In this document: piece after piece, positions 16,303-24,259 of the stretch | Numbering within the stretch: the stretch's first letter is position 1 | Layout of the letters: each line of letters begins with the position of its first letter | Assembly: GCA_963925735.1 (NCBI GenBank) | Contig: CAWUUH010000070.1 | Coordinates: 1 to 24,379, forward strand | DNA length: 24,379 nt | Source of the DNA: UBA4582 sp013204195 | GTDB lineage: Bacteria > Pseudomonadota > Gammaproteobacteria > Pseudomonadales > Azotimanducaceae | Direction of reading: 5' to 3' | Made by a program: the position numbers and the translations under genes | The notes under the pieces: generated by a model | Told to the model about the DNA's origin: nothing | The model's input: the letters and a program-made list of their open reading frames with translations, nothing else | The model's database searches: none

Positions 16303-18501
16303 TCAGGCTATTTTCAGGGGCAGGGATCGCAGTCTTTGGCCCGTGGCTTGATATACGGCGCTGGCCACGGCAGGTGCAATGGGCGGTAGACCCGGTTCGC
16401 CGACGCCGGTGGGTGCAGTTCCGCTATCGATGATAACAACCTCAACTAGCGGTGCTTCACTCATTTTGAGGATGGGGTAGTCATGAAAGTTGCTCTGTTT
16501 AAACGCGCCTTGCACCAACTCCAAGTCACCATAAAGCGCCGCTGTGAGTCCAAACATCACGGCGCCTTCCATCTGCGCGCGAACAATATCTGGATTGACC
16601 GCGATACCGCAATCAACGATGCAGGTCACCTTGTGCACTCGAATAGTTTTGCCAATCACGGATACTTCGGCAATCTCGGCGACGTCTGTGGCAAAGGAGT
16701 TGTGGGCTGCAAAACCGAGAAACCGACCCTCTGCAGGTTGCATCGCCAGCATGTGCTGCTGCGCCACGCGGATCACGTTATTCAGCCGGGGATTACCCTG
16801 GGTGTTTTTGAGTCGAAACGCGACGGGATCCATGCCGGCTTTTTCAGCCAGCTCATCGGTGATGCCTTCCTTTGCAAAGGAGGTGTAAGAGTGGCCAACT
16901 GAGCGCCAAAACGTCAGTGGGATATCGTGTTCTACCGTGACATGGTTCACGGTTTTATTGTCGGTGTCGTAGTCTTCATATAATCCCTCGACACTGGCGT
17001 GATCCACCATCCAGCCGGCAAAGACATCCCGTGACAAGCCCACCATGAAGTCGATGGTGCCATCATTGAGCCCTGGAAACAGGGCCGGCATCATGTTCTG
17101 CAGGGTTTTCGGTGTGATGTTGCCGCCCACGCGCTTAGCCTGCCAGGCGGTGATACTGCCATCGTTTTTCGCGCCAGCTTTGATCTTCATCAGAGAGGCA
17201 GGACGGTAAACGCCGTTTTGAATGTCGTCTTCCCGTGACCAGAGCAGATGAATGGGTTTGTTACTGGCAACCGCCACTTCCGTGGCCTCGATGACATGAG
17301 TTAAGGTGCCACGGCGCCCAAAGGCACCGCCTAGGTAAGTGTTGTGCGCGCGAACCTTCTCCACCGGAATGCCAGAAAAGCGCGACACGAGTCCCTGTGC
17401 GGCAACAATGCCTTGGGTGCCAGACCAAACATCCGCCTCACCGTTCTCGATTCGAACAACGGCGTTCATGGGTTCCAGTGGTGCGTGAGCAAGAAAAGGT
17501 GCCCAGTATTCGGCTTCAACAATGTGGTCTGCCGCTGCAAGGCCGGCCTCGACGTCACCTTCGTCCGTATCCACGACGCCTTCGTCCTGTTGCATGGCTT
17601 GGTTATAATCAGCGCGTACATCGCTGCTGTTGACTTTGCTTAAGGCAACCTCGTCCCACACGGGAGAAAGTTTTGCTGCTGCGGTCTTTGCTTGCCAGTA
17701 TTTTTCGGCGACCACAGCGACACCACTGGAAATCTCAATGACATCGGTGACGCCCGGCATGTTAAGTGCTACTGACTTATCGACCGACTTGAGCTTGGCG
17801 CCAGCCACGGGAGAGCGCCTGACCACCGCATGGTGCATGTTGGGAATATCAATGTCGATGCCAAACTCGGCGGTGCCCGTTGATTTCGCAGCGGCATCAA
17901 CCCGCGCGAATGCTTGACCAATATAGCGAAACTCAGCATTTGACTTCAAGGGTGCCTCTGTCGGCGCCTCAAGACTCGCGGCAGTTTGCACAAACTGACC
18001 ATAGGGATATTGCTTGCCTGCCACGACAATCTGGCCGTCGCGGGTGGAGATGGCGCTTGCAGCGACGCCTAAATCTTGTGCGGCTGCCGCGACTAACAGG
18101 CCTCGCGTGTTTGCGCCAACCTGGCGCAGTTGCAGATAGTGCGCCTTGAGCGAGCTGCTACCGCCGGTGCCCTGAACACCAAAGTCGGGGTTGTTGTAAT
18201 CACTGTGAACCCCAGCGAACAGAATCTCCATGTCCTTTGGGTGAACATCGAGTTCTTCACCGATCAGTGTGCTCAAGCCAGTCGTCACGCCCTGGCCCAT
18301 TTCGTCACGAGGACAATAGAAACGAATGCCATTGTCAGGCGTGATTTGTAAAAAAGCGTTGGGCACAAAGCCCTGTTGTACCAGCGTAATCGGCAACTCA
18401 CTGGAGGAACATCCCGTCATTGAAAAGCCAATGACTAATCCGCCACCGAGAATCCCCGTGGTTTTCAGAAACTGCCGACGAGACATATTTATTGCGCTCA
18501 T
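16303..18501 (-). CDS. iorB: Molybdopterin-binding oxidoreductase subunit, IorB type
   Basis: A 732-residue catalytic subunit of the xanthine dehydrogenase/isoquinoline 1-oxidoreductase beta family (COG1529). The N-terminus has a Tat signal (SRRQFLK, residues 7-13) and a hydrophobic stretch ending MTGC (Cys31), which could be a lipobox, so the enzyme should act outside the cytoplasm and may be lipid-anchored. GGAFGRRG fits a molybdopterin contact. GVGEPGLPP near the C-terminus contains the conserved catalytic glutamate (about Glu702). Substrate is unknown; relatives hydroxylate N-heterocycles or oxidise aldehydes. The start is the ATG overlapping the upstream stop as ATGA, giving translational coupling; the open frame continues to 18723 but has no support there. 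It forms a pair with the [2Fe-2S] subunit. Confidence 0.9.
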   Translation of the reverse strand: MSAINMSRRQFLKTTGILGGGLVIGFSMTGCSSSELPITLVQQGFVPNAFLQITPDNGIRFYCPRDEMGQGVTTGLSTLIGEELDVHPKDMEILFAGVHSDYNNPDFGVQGTGGSSSLKAHYLQLRQVGANTRGLLVAAAAQDLGVAASAISTRDGQIVVAGKQYPYGQFVQTAASLEAPTEAPLKSNAEFRYIGQAFARVDAAAKSTGTAEFGIDIDIPNMHHAVVRRSPVAGAKLKSVDKSVALNMPGVTDVIEISSGVAVVAEKYWQAKTAAAKLSPVWDEVALSKVNSSDVRADYNQAMQQDEGVVDTDEGDVEAGLAAADHIVEAEYWAPFLAHAPLEPMNAVVRIENGEADVWSGTQGIVAAQGLVSRFSGIPVEKVRAHNTYLGGAFGRRGTLTHVIEATEVAVASNKPIHLLWSREDDIQNGVYRPASLMKIKAGAKNDGSITAWQAKRVGGNITPKTLQNMMPALFPGLNDGTIDFMVGLSRDVFAGWMVDHASVEGLYEDYDTDNKTVNHVTVEHDIPLTFWRSVGHSYTSFAKEGITDELAEKAGMDPVAFRLKNTQGNPRLNNVIRVAQQHMLAMQPAEGRFLGFAAHNSFATDVAEIAEVSVIGKTIRVHKVTCIVDCGIAVNPDIVRAQMEGAVMFGLTAALYGDLELVQGAFKQSNFHDYPILKMSEAPLVEVVIIDSGTAPTGVGEPGLPPIAPAVASAVYQATGQRLRSLPLKIA

Positions 18502-18986
18502 GCCTTTTGCTCCTGTGCTGCATTGTAGGCAAGGTTCTGCTGCGCCACGCTCAGGATAGTACCCTTGATTCGTACATAGCACCCACAGCGGCAAATGTTG
18601 CCCGACATGGCCGCATCGACATCGGCTTCTGTTGGGTTTGGATTGTGCTTCAGTAGCGAGGCCGCCGCCATGATTTGCCCAGACTGGCAGTAACCACATT
18701 GGGGTACGCTGGCGTCCACCCACGCGGTTTGTAATGGATGCATATCATCCAGTGTGCCAAGCCCTTCGATGGTGGTCACTTGGCGGCCGGCGACCGCGCT
18801 GATTGGCAGCATGCAGGTTCGCATGGCCTCATCATCAATGTGCATCGTGCAAGCGCCGCATAAGCCCGCGCCGCAGCCAAACTTGGACCCCTTGAGTTTA
18901 AATGTATCCCTGACTACCCAAAGCAGGGGAGTGCTCGGGTCATCGTCAGTACTGACAGTCTTGCCGTTGAGTATGAACTCGATCAT
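18498..18986 (-). CDS. iorA: [2Fe-2S]-binding oxidoreductase subunit, IorA type
   Basis: A 162-residue small subunit that passes electrons from the molybdenum site through two [2Fe-2S] clusters. Cysteines 38, 43, 46 and 58 (CGAGLCGAC then C) form the plant-ferredoxin type site. Cysteines 97, 100, 132 and 134 (CGYC and CRC) form the alpha-helical second site. It has no signal peptide, so by analogy with related enzymes it would be exported folded together with the Tat-bearing IorB. The ATG at 18986 has GGAG nine bases upstream; a TTG directly before it (18989) is also possible. The stop overlaps iorB by 4 bp. No FAD subunit, cytochrome c or XdhC-like maturation gene lies nearby. Confidence 0.92.
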   Translation of the reverse strand: MIEFILNGKTVSTDDDPSTPLLWVVRDTFKLKGSKFGCGAGLCGACTMHIDDEAMRTCMLPISAVAGRQVTTIEGLGTLDDMHPLQTAWVDASVPQCGYCQSGQIMAAASLLKHNPNPTEADVDAAMSGNICRCGCYVRIKGTILSVAQQNLAYNAAQEQKA

Positions 18987-19119
18987 CAATTGATCGCTCC
19001 GTTAATTTTTGATGAGACTACTGCGAGATAAAAAAGAATCAGTTTACGTATTTTGCTTCGACTGCCTAGATTGAAGTTCGTATGCAGCAAATTATCTGTG
19101 AACTCGTCCAAAATTTGAC

Positions 19120-20130
19120 TTAGACGACCTTGGCATCGATGAGGCTTTGCGCGCCGTCTACAATCGCTTCTTCAGCGCTGCGGGGTTGCCAGCCAAGTTG
19201 CTGTGCCGGGGTGATGTCATAAAGTTTGACCTTGCCAAGATCATTCACAAGGCTGGCCAGGGGTTTGTTAAAGCGCGCCATGAGCCGGGCCAAAAAATTA
19301 GGCAATTCGCGCCGCGGCAGTTTGGCGTCATATTGGGGAAAGTGCTGGCGCAGCACCGTCGCGATGTCCTTGAACCAGAGAAAGCCGTTACTGGCAATCA
19401 GCCGCTGACCGGCGGCTTCAGGTTGCTCATAAGCTAATCGATGCAAGCTGGCGACGTCCCTCACATCCACGATGCCCAGACCGAGTTGCGGGACCATGGG
19501 GAATTGTCCCGTCAGCAAGATGATCAAGACTTCCAGTGATGAGCCGTAATCAGATTCCAGCGCTGGCCCGAGAACCATCGCAGGGTTGACGGTCACGAGC
19601 TCAGGACCGTCTTGCGCAACAAAATCCCAAGCTGCCCGTTCGGCGATGGTCTTACTCATCACGTAGGGCGTTAATCCAGGCGATTGCAAGTCAGTCCAGT
19701 GGTTTGCGGTTAAGAGCTCTCCTGCATGTTGTTGACCGCTGGATACGGCGGCGACCGATGAGGTGAGTACGACCCGTTTGATGCCTGCGGTCTTGGCGGC
19801 CTGGAGGACATTCAAGGTTCCTTCGCGGGCGGGCACAATGATCTCGTCAGCATTGTCAGGTTGTTCCACCGGCACCGGCGACGCAATGTGAAATACCCCG
19901 GTGCAGCCTTCGATGGCGGCTAACCAGCAGTGGGCGTCGGTCAAGCTTGCCTGAACAAATTCCAGCGCCGCGATGTTGTCAGTGTGTTTGGCAAACATTG
20001 CCCGCAGCGGCTCAGCACGGTCCAGGTTGCGTAGGGTGCCGCGCACCTCATAGCCATGATTTAGCAACTCTATCACTGTGTGGCTGCCGATGAAGCCTGA
20101 CGCGCCGGTAACTAGTATTTTTTCAGTCAT
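19120..20130 (-). CDS. NAD(P)-dependent extended SDR reductase, DFR-like
   Basis: A 336-residue Rossmann enzyme of the extended short-chain dehydrogenase family, closest in pattern to dihydroflavonol 4-reductase-like aldehyde/ketone reductases. The cofactor loop is TGASGFIG (residues 8-15). Arg30 and nearby Arg residues (RGTLRNLDR) suggest NADP. The active site is LTSS (122-125) and YVMSK (Tyr156, Lys160). HIASPVP after strand 4 is typical of the DFR group. Substrate is unknown; bacterial relatives reduce diverse carbonyls. No clear Shine-Dalgarno precedes the ATG. It lies 130 bp upstream of iorA on the same strand, so co-transcription is possible but unproven. Confidence 0.9.
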   Translation of the reverse strand: MTEKILVTGASGFIGSHTVIELLNHGYEVRGTLRNLDRAEPLRAMFAKHTDNIAALEFVQASLTDAHCWLAAIEGCTGVFHIASPVPVEQPDNADEIIVPAREGTLNVLQAAKTAGIKRVVLTSSVAAVSSGQQHAGELLTANHWTDLQSPGLTPYVMSKTIAERAAWDFVAQDGPELVTVNPAMVLGPALESDYGSSLEVLIILLTGQFPMVPQLGLGIVDVRDVASLHRLAYEQPEAAGQRLIASNGFLWFKDIATVLRQHFPQYDAKLPRRELPNFLARLMARFNKPLASLVNDLGKVKLYDITPAQQLGWQPRSAEEAIVDGAQSLIDAKVV

Positions 20131-20455
20131 AGGAGTTCACGTTTGAGTTGTATGAGTTGATTGCGCCCCAGTGGCGCCCGTGCATTGATCTCTGGCCGCC
20201 ACATTAGCATGAGGGAGTGGAGGAGGACAGTTTGTCGATATCCAGGGGTCGAAGTCAGGGGGCGAAGCCAGGCGCGGAGAAATGAAAAGTATAGGGTTCG
20301 GCGGAGGTACCTTACTTGTTTGATAGAGGCTCGAAGTCGATATTCTGTGAGCGGTATTGCCTTTCAAGATAAGAAATATTTAGGGTGTGGTGGTGGTTCT
20401 TTTGTGGTAAGTGTGGTGTTAGGGTCACCGTTGTATACTAATTAAGGTTGTGCTT
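20131..20455. other. Divergent intergenic region with no gene
   Basis: This spacer lies between the SDR gene (-) and the TPR lipoprotein gene (+). Its right half is G/T-rich on the plus strand (GGTGTGGTGGTGG). TATACT at 20434-20439 resembles a -10 box but lies too close to the ribosome binding site of the TPR gene and has no good -35. Open frames on either strand lack ribosome binding sites and motifs. Confidence 0.4.
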
Positions 20456-22186
20456 ATGAATCACTTCAAACTCCTGCCGATTATCTTGTCGACACTGCTC
20501 CTTGGCCTCGCCGGGTGTAGCAACAGCAATATGGAAACAGCTGCTATTGCAGAAAATGTTAGCGATGCCACCGCAACGGCCGCCAACCCAGACCAGGCGT
20601 TAATAGATCGTGCTGGCGCCCCGTTGTTTGAGGGCATGGGAGATCATCGCCATGGAATCACAACCAGTGATCCCGGTGCGCAACGTTATTTTGACCAGGG
20701 CCTGACGCTGGCCTTTGCCTTCAATCATGCCGAGTCCATCAGAAGCTTCAAGGCCGCCCAACGTCTGGATCCCCAGTGCGCAATGTGCTTCTGGGGCGAG
20801 GCGCTGGCCACGGGTCCCAATATCAATGTGACGAGTAAAGGCAAAGTCATCATGTCTGAGACTGAGCGATTGAATGCCTTCGCTGCACTGCAGTCGGCGG
20901 TCGCGCTGAAAGACAAGGCCAGCGTCGCGGAGCAAAACTATATTGAAGCCCTACAGGCTCGATACAACGGCAAGATTGAACTGAGTCGCGACGGTCTGGA
21001 TGAAGAATATGCCATGGCGATGGGCGAGTTGGCCGCAGCGTATCCCGAGGATATGGATGCCGCTGCCCTGTATGCCGAGTCGGTGATGAATACTATGCCA
21101 TGGAACTACTGGCAGGATAACGGCGACCCTCGGCCTGAGACGGTGAAAGTGATCACTGCCTTGGAGCGTGTTCTGGCCGCAGCACCCAAACACCCCCTGG
21201 CCCTACATCTATATATTCACGCGGTGGAAGCCTCAAGCGCGCCGCAGCGTGCTGAATCTGCCGCAGACAGCTTGGCCACGTTGGTGCCAGGTGCCGGCCA
21301 CCTGGTGCACATGCCCGCCCATATCTATTGGCGGGTGGGTCGGTATCACGACGCCTCCAAAGCTAATATCGAAGCTGCTCGAGTAGACGAAGTCTACATT
21401 GCCCAGTGTAATGCCCAGGGTTTTTACCCAGCGCTCTATTACCCGCATAATATCCACTTCTTATGGGCCGCGTCGACTATGGAGGGTAGGGCGCAACTCT
21501 CCATTGATTCGGCAATCAAGGTTGCCAAGAACGTCAATATTGAGCAGGTTAAACAATTCCCTACTATTGAATTCTTCCGCACGATTCCTTTGTTGTCCTA
21601 TGTACGATTCGGCAAGTGGGACGAAATCATGGCGGCCCCTGAGCCACCGGCAGAGTTCAGTTATTCGCAGGGGATTCGACACTATGCGCGGGGTGTGGCA
21701 CTGGCGGCTCGTGGGGATCTAGCGGCTGCCCGCGCGGAACAGGCGGCTATCGAGCCGATCAAAAGCACCGTCAGTGTCATCTTCCTCGACAAGCGCGACT
21801 ATCCTGCGAGCCTGCTGCTTGATATCGCGAATGCTTTGTTATTGGGTGAAATCAAGCTCGCTGAACAGGACTATGCCGGTGCGGCTGCTGACTTTAAGAA
21901 CGCCGTAGCGTTTCAGGATCGACTACCCTACACGGAGCCCCCTTTCTGGTACTACCCGACCCGTCAATCACTGGGATACGCGCTGTTAAAGGATGGCCAG
22001 GCGGCCGAAGCCGAGGCGGTTTATCGTCAAGACCTGACAGACTATCCGCGCAATGGCTGGTCACTGTTTGGCTTATCGCAGGCCCTTGATGCCCAAGGAA
22101 AGACCACCGAGGCTGCAACAGTTAATGGAAAGTTCGAGACGGTCTGGCAAATGTCAGATATCAAGCTGACCGGCTCAAGACTGTAA
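20456..22186 (+). CDS. Tetratricopeptide repeat lipoprotein
   Basis: A 576-residue exported protein. The N-terminus is a lipoprotein signal with lipobox LAGC (Cys21, Ser at +2, predicting outer-membrane sorting). RYFDQGLTLAFAFNHAESIRSFKAAQRLDPQCAMCFWGEALATGPNINV is the first TPR-like block and carries a CxxC. Further helical repeats run to the C-terminus, ending with LGYALLKDGQAAEAEAVYRQDLTDYPRNGWSLFGLSQALDAQGKTTEA. Histidine-rich turns (HLYIHAVEA, HLVHMPAHIYWRVGRYHDA) are conserved in this widespread but uncharacterised family. Its function is unknown; protein binding is expected of TPRs. The ATG is chosen because AAGG lies eight bases upstream; an in-frame GTG at 20450 would be too close to that site. 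It is monocistronic, with a repeat array starting 5 bp after the stop. Confidence 0.88.
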   Translation: MNHFKLLPIILSTLLLGLAGCSNSNMETAAIAENVSDATATAANPDQALIDRAGAPLFEGMGDHRHGITTSDPGAQRYFDQGLTLAFAFNHAESIRSFKAAQRLDPQCAMCFWGEALATGPNINVTSKGKVIMSETERLNAFAALQSAVALKDKASVAEQNYIEALQARYNGKIELSRDGLDEEYAMAMGELAAAYPEDMDAAALYAESVMNTMPWNYWQDNGDPRPETVKVITALERVLAAAPKHPLALHLYIHAVEASSAPQRAESAADSLATLVPGAGHLVHMPAHIYWRVGRYHDASKANIEAARVDEVYIAQCNAQGFYPALYYPHNIHFLWAASTMEGRAQLSIDSAIKVAKNVNIEQVKQFPTIEFFRTIPLLSYVRFGKWDEIMAAPEPPAEFSYSQGIRHYARGVALAARGDLAAARAEQAAIEPIKSTVSVIFLDKRDYPASLLLDIANALLLGEIKLAEQDYAGAAADFKNAVAFQDRLPYTEPPFWYYPTRQSLGYALLKDGQAAEAEAVYRQDLTDYPRNGWSLFGLSQALDAQGKTTEAATVNGKFETVWQMSDIKLTGSRL

Positions 22187-22190
22187 TCAT

Positions 22191-22256
22191 GGGGTCGGAG
22201 TAAGGTGCAGGGGTAAGGTGCCGGAGTAAGGTGCCGGAGTAAGGTGCCGGGGTAAC
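22191..22256. repeat. GGAGTAAGGTGCC array after TPR gene
   Basis: Five copies of GTAAGGTG or GTAAC occur at an exact 13-bp step (T of GTAA at 22201, 22214, 22227, 22240 and 22253), opening with GGGGTCGGAGTAAGG. This is the reverse complement of the CACTTTAC/CACCTTAC arrays elsewhere. It starts 5 bp after the TPR gene's stop. Confidence 0.85.
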
Positions 22257-22503
22257 AGATCTGCCAGTGGGTGTCGTTGCGTTGGCTTTGATAATTTCCC
22301 GGCGATAATTACCCGGCGTCTTCGCTGTTCGCGTGCAATGAGTGTTCGAGCTACCTCGTCATGGGGTAGTTCAATACCGAAAGACGACGTCATGAAGCAA
22401 AGTGGCCACAGGTACTATATTGAAAGACCGTCGCAGGATATTGGGCATGCGCATAACCTATTAACAAACAATAAGGATCTGCGCAGCCTCGATTGCCACG
22501 GGT
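22257..22503. other. Non-coding gap with a 14-bp tandem pair
   Basis: ATAATTTCCCGGCG (22291-22304) and ATAATTACCCGGCG (22305-22318) are tandem copies differing at one base. The rest shows no open frame with a ribosome binding site and no clear terminator for the micro-protein gene that ends at 22504. Confidence 0.5.
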
Positions 22504-22632
22504 TTAGCTCGAAGCGATCAGAACCACAATTTGGAAAAAGAATTCAACCGCGTCATCAACGCCGGGTATGAACCATACGCTCAGTGCGGTTACGGCGACA
22601 ACAGCGGCGATACGTGCATATAAATTCATCAT
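22504..22632 (-). CDS. 42-aa membrane micro-protein, translationally coupled
   Basis: A small open frame of 42 residues, MMNLYARIAAVVAVTALSVW and on through FIPGVDDAVEFFFQIVVLIASS in outline. It has two hydrophobic segments (residues 8-22 and 30-40) split by the acidic turn GVDDAVE, so a small inner-membrane hairpin protein is plausible. Its ATG overlaps the stop of the upstream gene as TAATG. GGGAG lies seven bases upstream, the best ribosome binding site in this part of the window. That site plus the overlap argue for real, coupled translation. I recognise no family. The function may be linked to the 177-aa membrane protein it follows. Confidence 0.6.
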   Translation of the reverse strand: MMNLYARIAAVVAVTALSVWFIPGVDDAVEFFFQIVVLIASS

Positions 22633-23165
22633 TATTGTGCTCCCTCTGGCGTTCTTGGCGCTGCTTCAAACATCCACAGGTCACCGGAATCGATGGCTGC
22701 CGGCGTCGCCTTCGACCCGTACTTTTCGTTTAATAGCGCGGTCAATGCTTCGAGTCCTGCGCCACTGGTAATGCGCACCAACTGACGCTCATAACGCACG
22801 CCATCAATTCGCACGACGGCGCGACCATCTTGCTCAGCTTGGGCTGGCCAACTCTTCCAAAGTTTGCCTACCATGCTGTTCATATAGCCCGACCATACGT
22901 ATATTTTACCATCGACAGACGCGGTCCAGATCCGTCGAGACTGTTCTGGATTGAGCAATTGCAGTTCGAGCGTTTCAACGTCATTCACAAAGCGCCAGTC
23001 TGGCTCGACGCCGCGATAAAGATCGCCTGTGACTAACGCGCCGCCAGAAAAAACCCGATTCGGACCATCCGCAGAGCGTTGCTTAATGGCTGCGGTAACA
23101 ATGGCGGTGGCTAATATCAACAATAACCATAGGCCAATAACGCCGGCTTTTTTTAGTGCAATCAT
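22632..23165 (-). CDS. Membrane-anchored protein of unknown function
   Basis: A 177-residue protein with a single N-terminal hydrophobic segment (about residues 8-27, GVIGLWLLLILATAIVTAAI), acting as an uncleaved anchor or signal. The soluble domain contains RIWTASVDGKIYVWSGYMNSMVGKLWKSWPAQAEQDGRAVVRIDG, then VRITSGAGLEALTALLNEKYGS. The pattern of a small beta-barrel reading VDGKIYVWS then GRAVVRIDG faintly recalls DUF2255-like or split-barrel (FMN-binding type) proteins, but I cannot assign a family. The soluble part should face the periplasm. There is no strong ribosome binding site before the ATG. The stop overlaps the start of the micro-protein gene, so the two form a unit; the MDR gene upstream ends 68 bp before this start and may be co-transcribed. 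Confidence 0.75.
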   Translation of the reverse strand: MIALKKAGVIGLWLLLILATAIVTAAIKQRSADGPNRVFSGGALVTGDLYRGVEPDWRFVNDVETLELQLLNPEQSRRIWTASVDGKIYVWSGYMNSMVGKLWKSWPAQAEQDGRAVVRIDGVRYERQLVRITSGAGLEALTALLNEKYGSKATPAAIDSGDLWMFEAAPRTPEGAQ

Positions 23166-23233
23166 AGGTTTTCTCGCTGTTCTGTGAGTAAGACGATCGG
23201 CAGTCTAATGAAAGTTCATTCAATGCTCAAACC

Positions 23234-24172
23234 TTAAAACGCGATTACCATGCGTCCACGGGTGCCACCGCGCTCAAGTTTTTCGTGAGCGATGCCGGCA
23301 TCTTCAGGCGCTACCGAATCAGCGACCCGAAGGGTTAATACTCCCTGTTCGACCTGTTCTCTTAGTCTATCGAGTTTTTCATAGGCGCCGTCGTAACGCG
23401 TCACCCACGTTGCGGTGAATTTGATATCTCTTTGTTGTTCGCCCTTGAAGCCTCGAATAGCGGTGAAGCTGCCACCGTCTTTTACGGCATCAATAGCAAG
23501 TTCATTGAGTAAGGCGCCATCCGCAAGGCCGTCGACGCCGTCTGGAAAGTGTTCACGTATTTTGGCTGCAAAACCGTCGCCTCGACTGACGATGATATCT
23601 GCACCCAGTGACTGGAGTAAGCTTCGATCCGATTCTGCGCAGTCTGCAATGACCACTAATCCATCAGCCTTGGCCAACTGAATGACATAACCCCCGTAAG
23701 CGCCAGGCCCGCCTGTGACGGCGAGTGTTTGTCCTGGCTCGAGTGCCAGCAAGTCCAATGACTGCCGAGCCGTCAGGGCATTCATCGGTAACGTGCAGGC
23801 TTCAATGTGAGAGGTGCCCGCGGGTGCGCGCACAACGGCTCTTTGATCTAGCACGATTTGTTCTCGATAAGCGCCATGGATGCCGTCCGGCACGACCATC
23901 GCCATGACGCGATCGCCGACTTTGATGCCCGTTGTGACACCTTCACCAACTTGGTCGACGATACCCGCGGCATCCATTCCAGGCACGTAGGGTGGTGGGT
24001 CTTTTTTCTGCGCTTCAGCGCGCATGCCGTTTCTGCCAACAACATCTGTAGGATTAACCGCTGCCGCGTAATTGCGTATTCGAACCTGCCCTGGACCTGC
24101 CTCTACAGCGGGCACATCCACTACCTGCAAAACCTCAGGACCGCCATGTACCATTAGTCCAACTGCTCGCAT
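23234..24172 (-). CDS. Quinone oxidoreductase-like MDR dehydrogenase
   Basis: A 312-residue zinc-independent medium-chain dehydrogenase/reductase. The GroES-like N-domain begins MRAVGLMVHGGPEVLQVVDVP and contains the conserved NPTDVVGRNG, VPGMDAAGIV-VGEGVT and VGDRVMAMV blocks. The Rossmann domain carries TGGPGAYGG (residues 153-161), the position of the usual AAAGGVG NADPH loop. The zinc-binding cysteines and histidine of true alcohol dehydrogenases are absent, so an NADPH:quinone or enone reductase is likely, with unknown substrate. The start is the ATG at 24172, with GGAG just upstream and the family's usual first residues; the open frame reaches 24229 but that extension is not family-like. 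It is probably transcribed with the next gene downstream. Confidence 0.88.
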   Translation of the reverse strand: MRAVGLMVHGGPEVLQVVDVPAVEAGPGQVRIRNYAAAVNPTDVVGRNGMRAEAQKKDPPPYVPGMDAAGIVDQVGEGVTTGIKVGDRVMAMVVPDGIHGAYREQIVLDQRAVVRAPAGTSHIEACTLPMNALTARQSLDLLALEPGQTLAVTGGPGAYGGYVIQLAKADGLVVIADCAESDRSLLQSLGADIIVSRGDGFAAKIREHFPDGVDGLADGALLNELAIDAVKDGGSFTAIRGFKGEQQRDIKFTATWVTRYDGAYEKLDRLREQVEQGVLTLRVADSVAPEDAGIAHEKLERGGTRGRMVIAF

Positions 24173-24259
24173 TGTGTTCTCCGAATATAAAAATATAGGC
24201 GTCGATACTGCCGTCTTTACGCCAGACAAACAAGTGCCGATTGAATCGCCACTGGTTAG

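Noticed and set aside
16303..18723. Longer IorB frame starting upstream of 18501
   Set aside because: The extra 74 codons overlap IorA, lack family similarity and would bury the Tat signal inside the protein; the ATGA overlap gives a natural start.
20137..20445. Open frames on both strands in the SDR-TPR spacer
   Set aside because: No start signal or recognisable domain; the composition looks like promoter-bearing spacer.
22338..22571. 77-codon plus-strand frame
   Set aside because: It overlaps the micro-protein gene, has no ribosome binding site and a polar, motif-free translation; the minus-strand frame has far better initiation signals.
23234..24229. 19-residue N-terminal extension of the MDR enzyme
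   Set aside because: The family begins at MRAV; the ATG at 24172 has GGAG just upstream, while the extension shows no family similarity.
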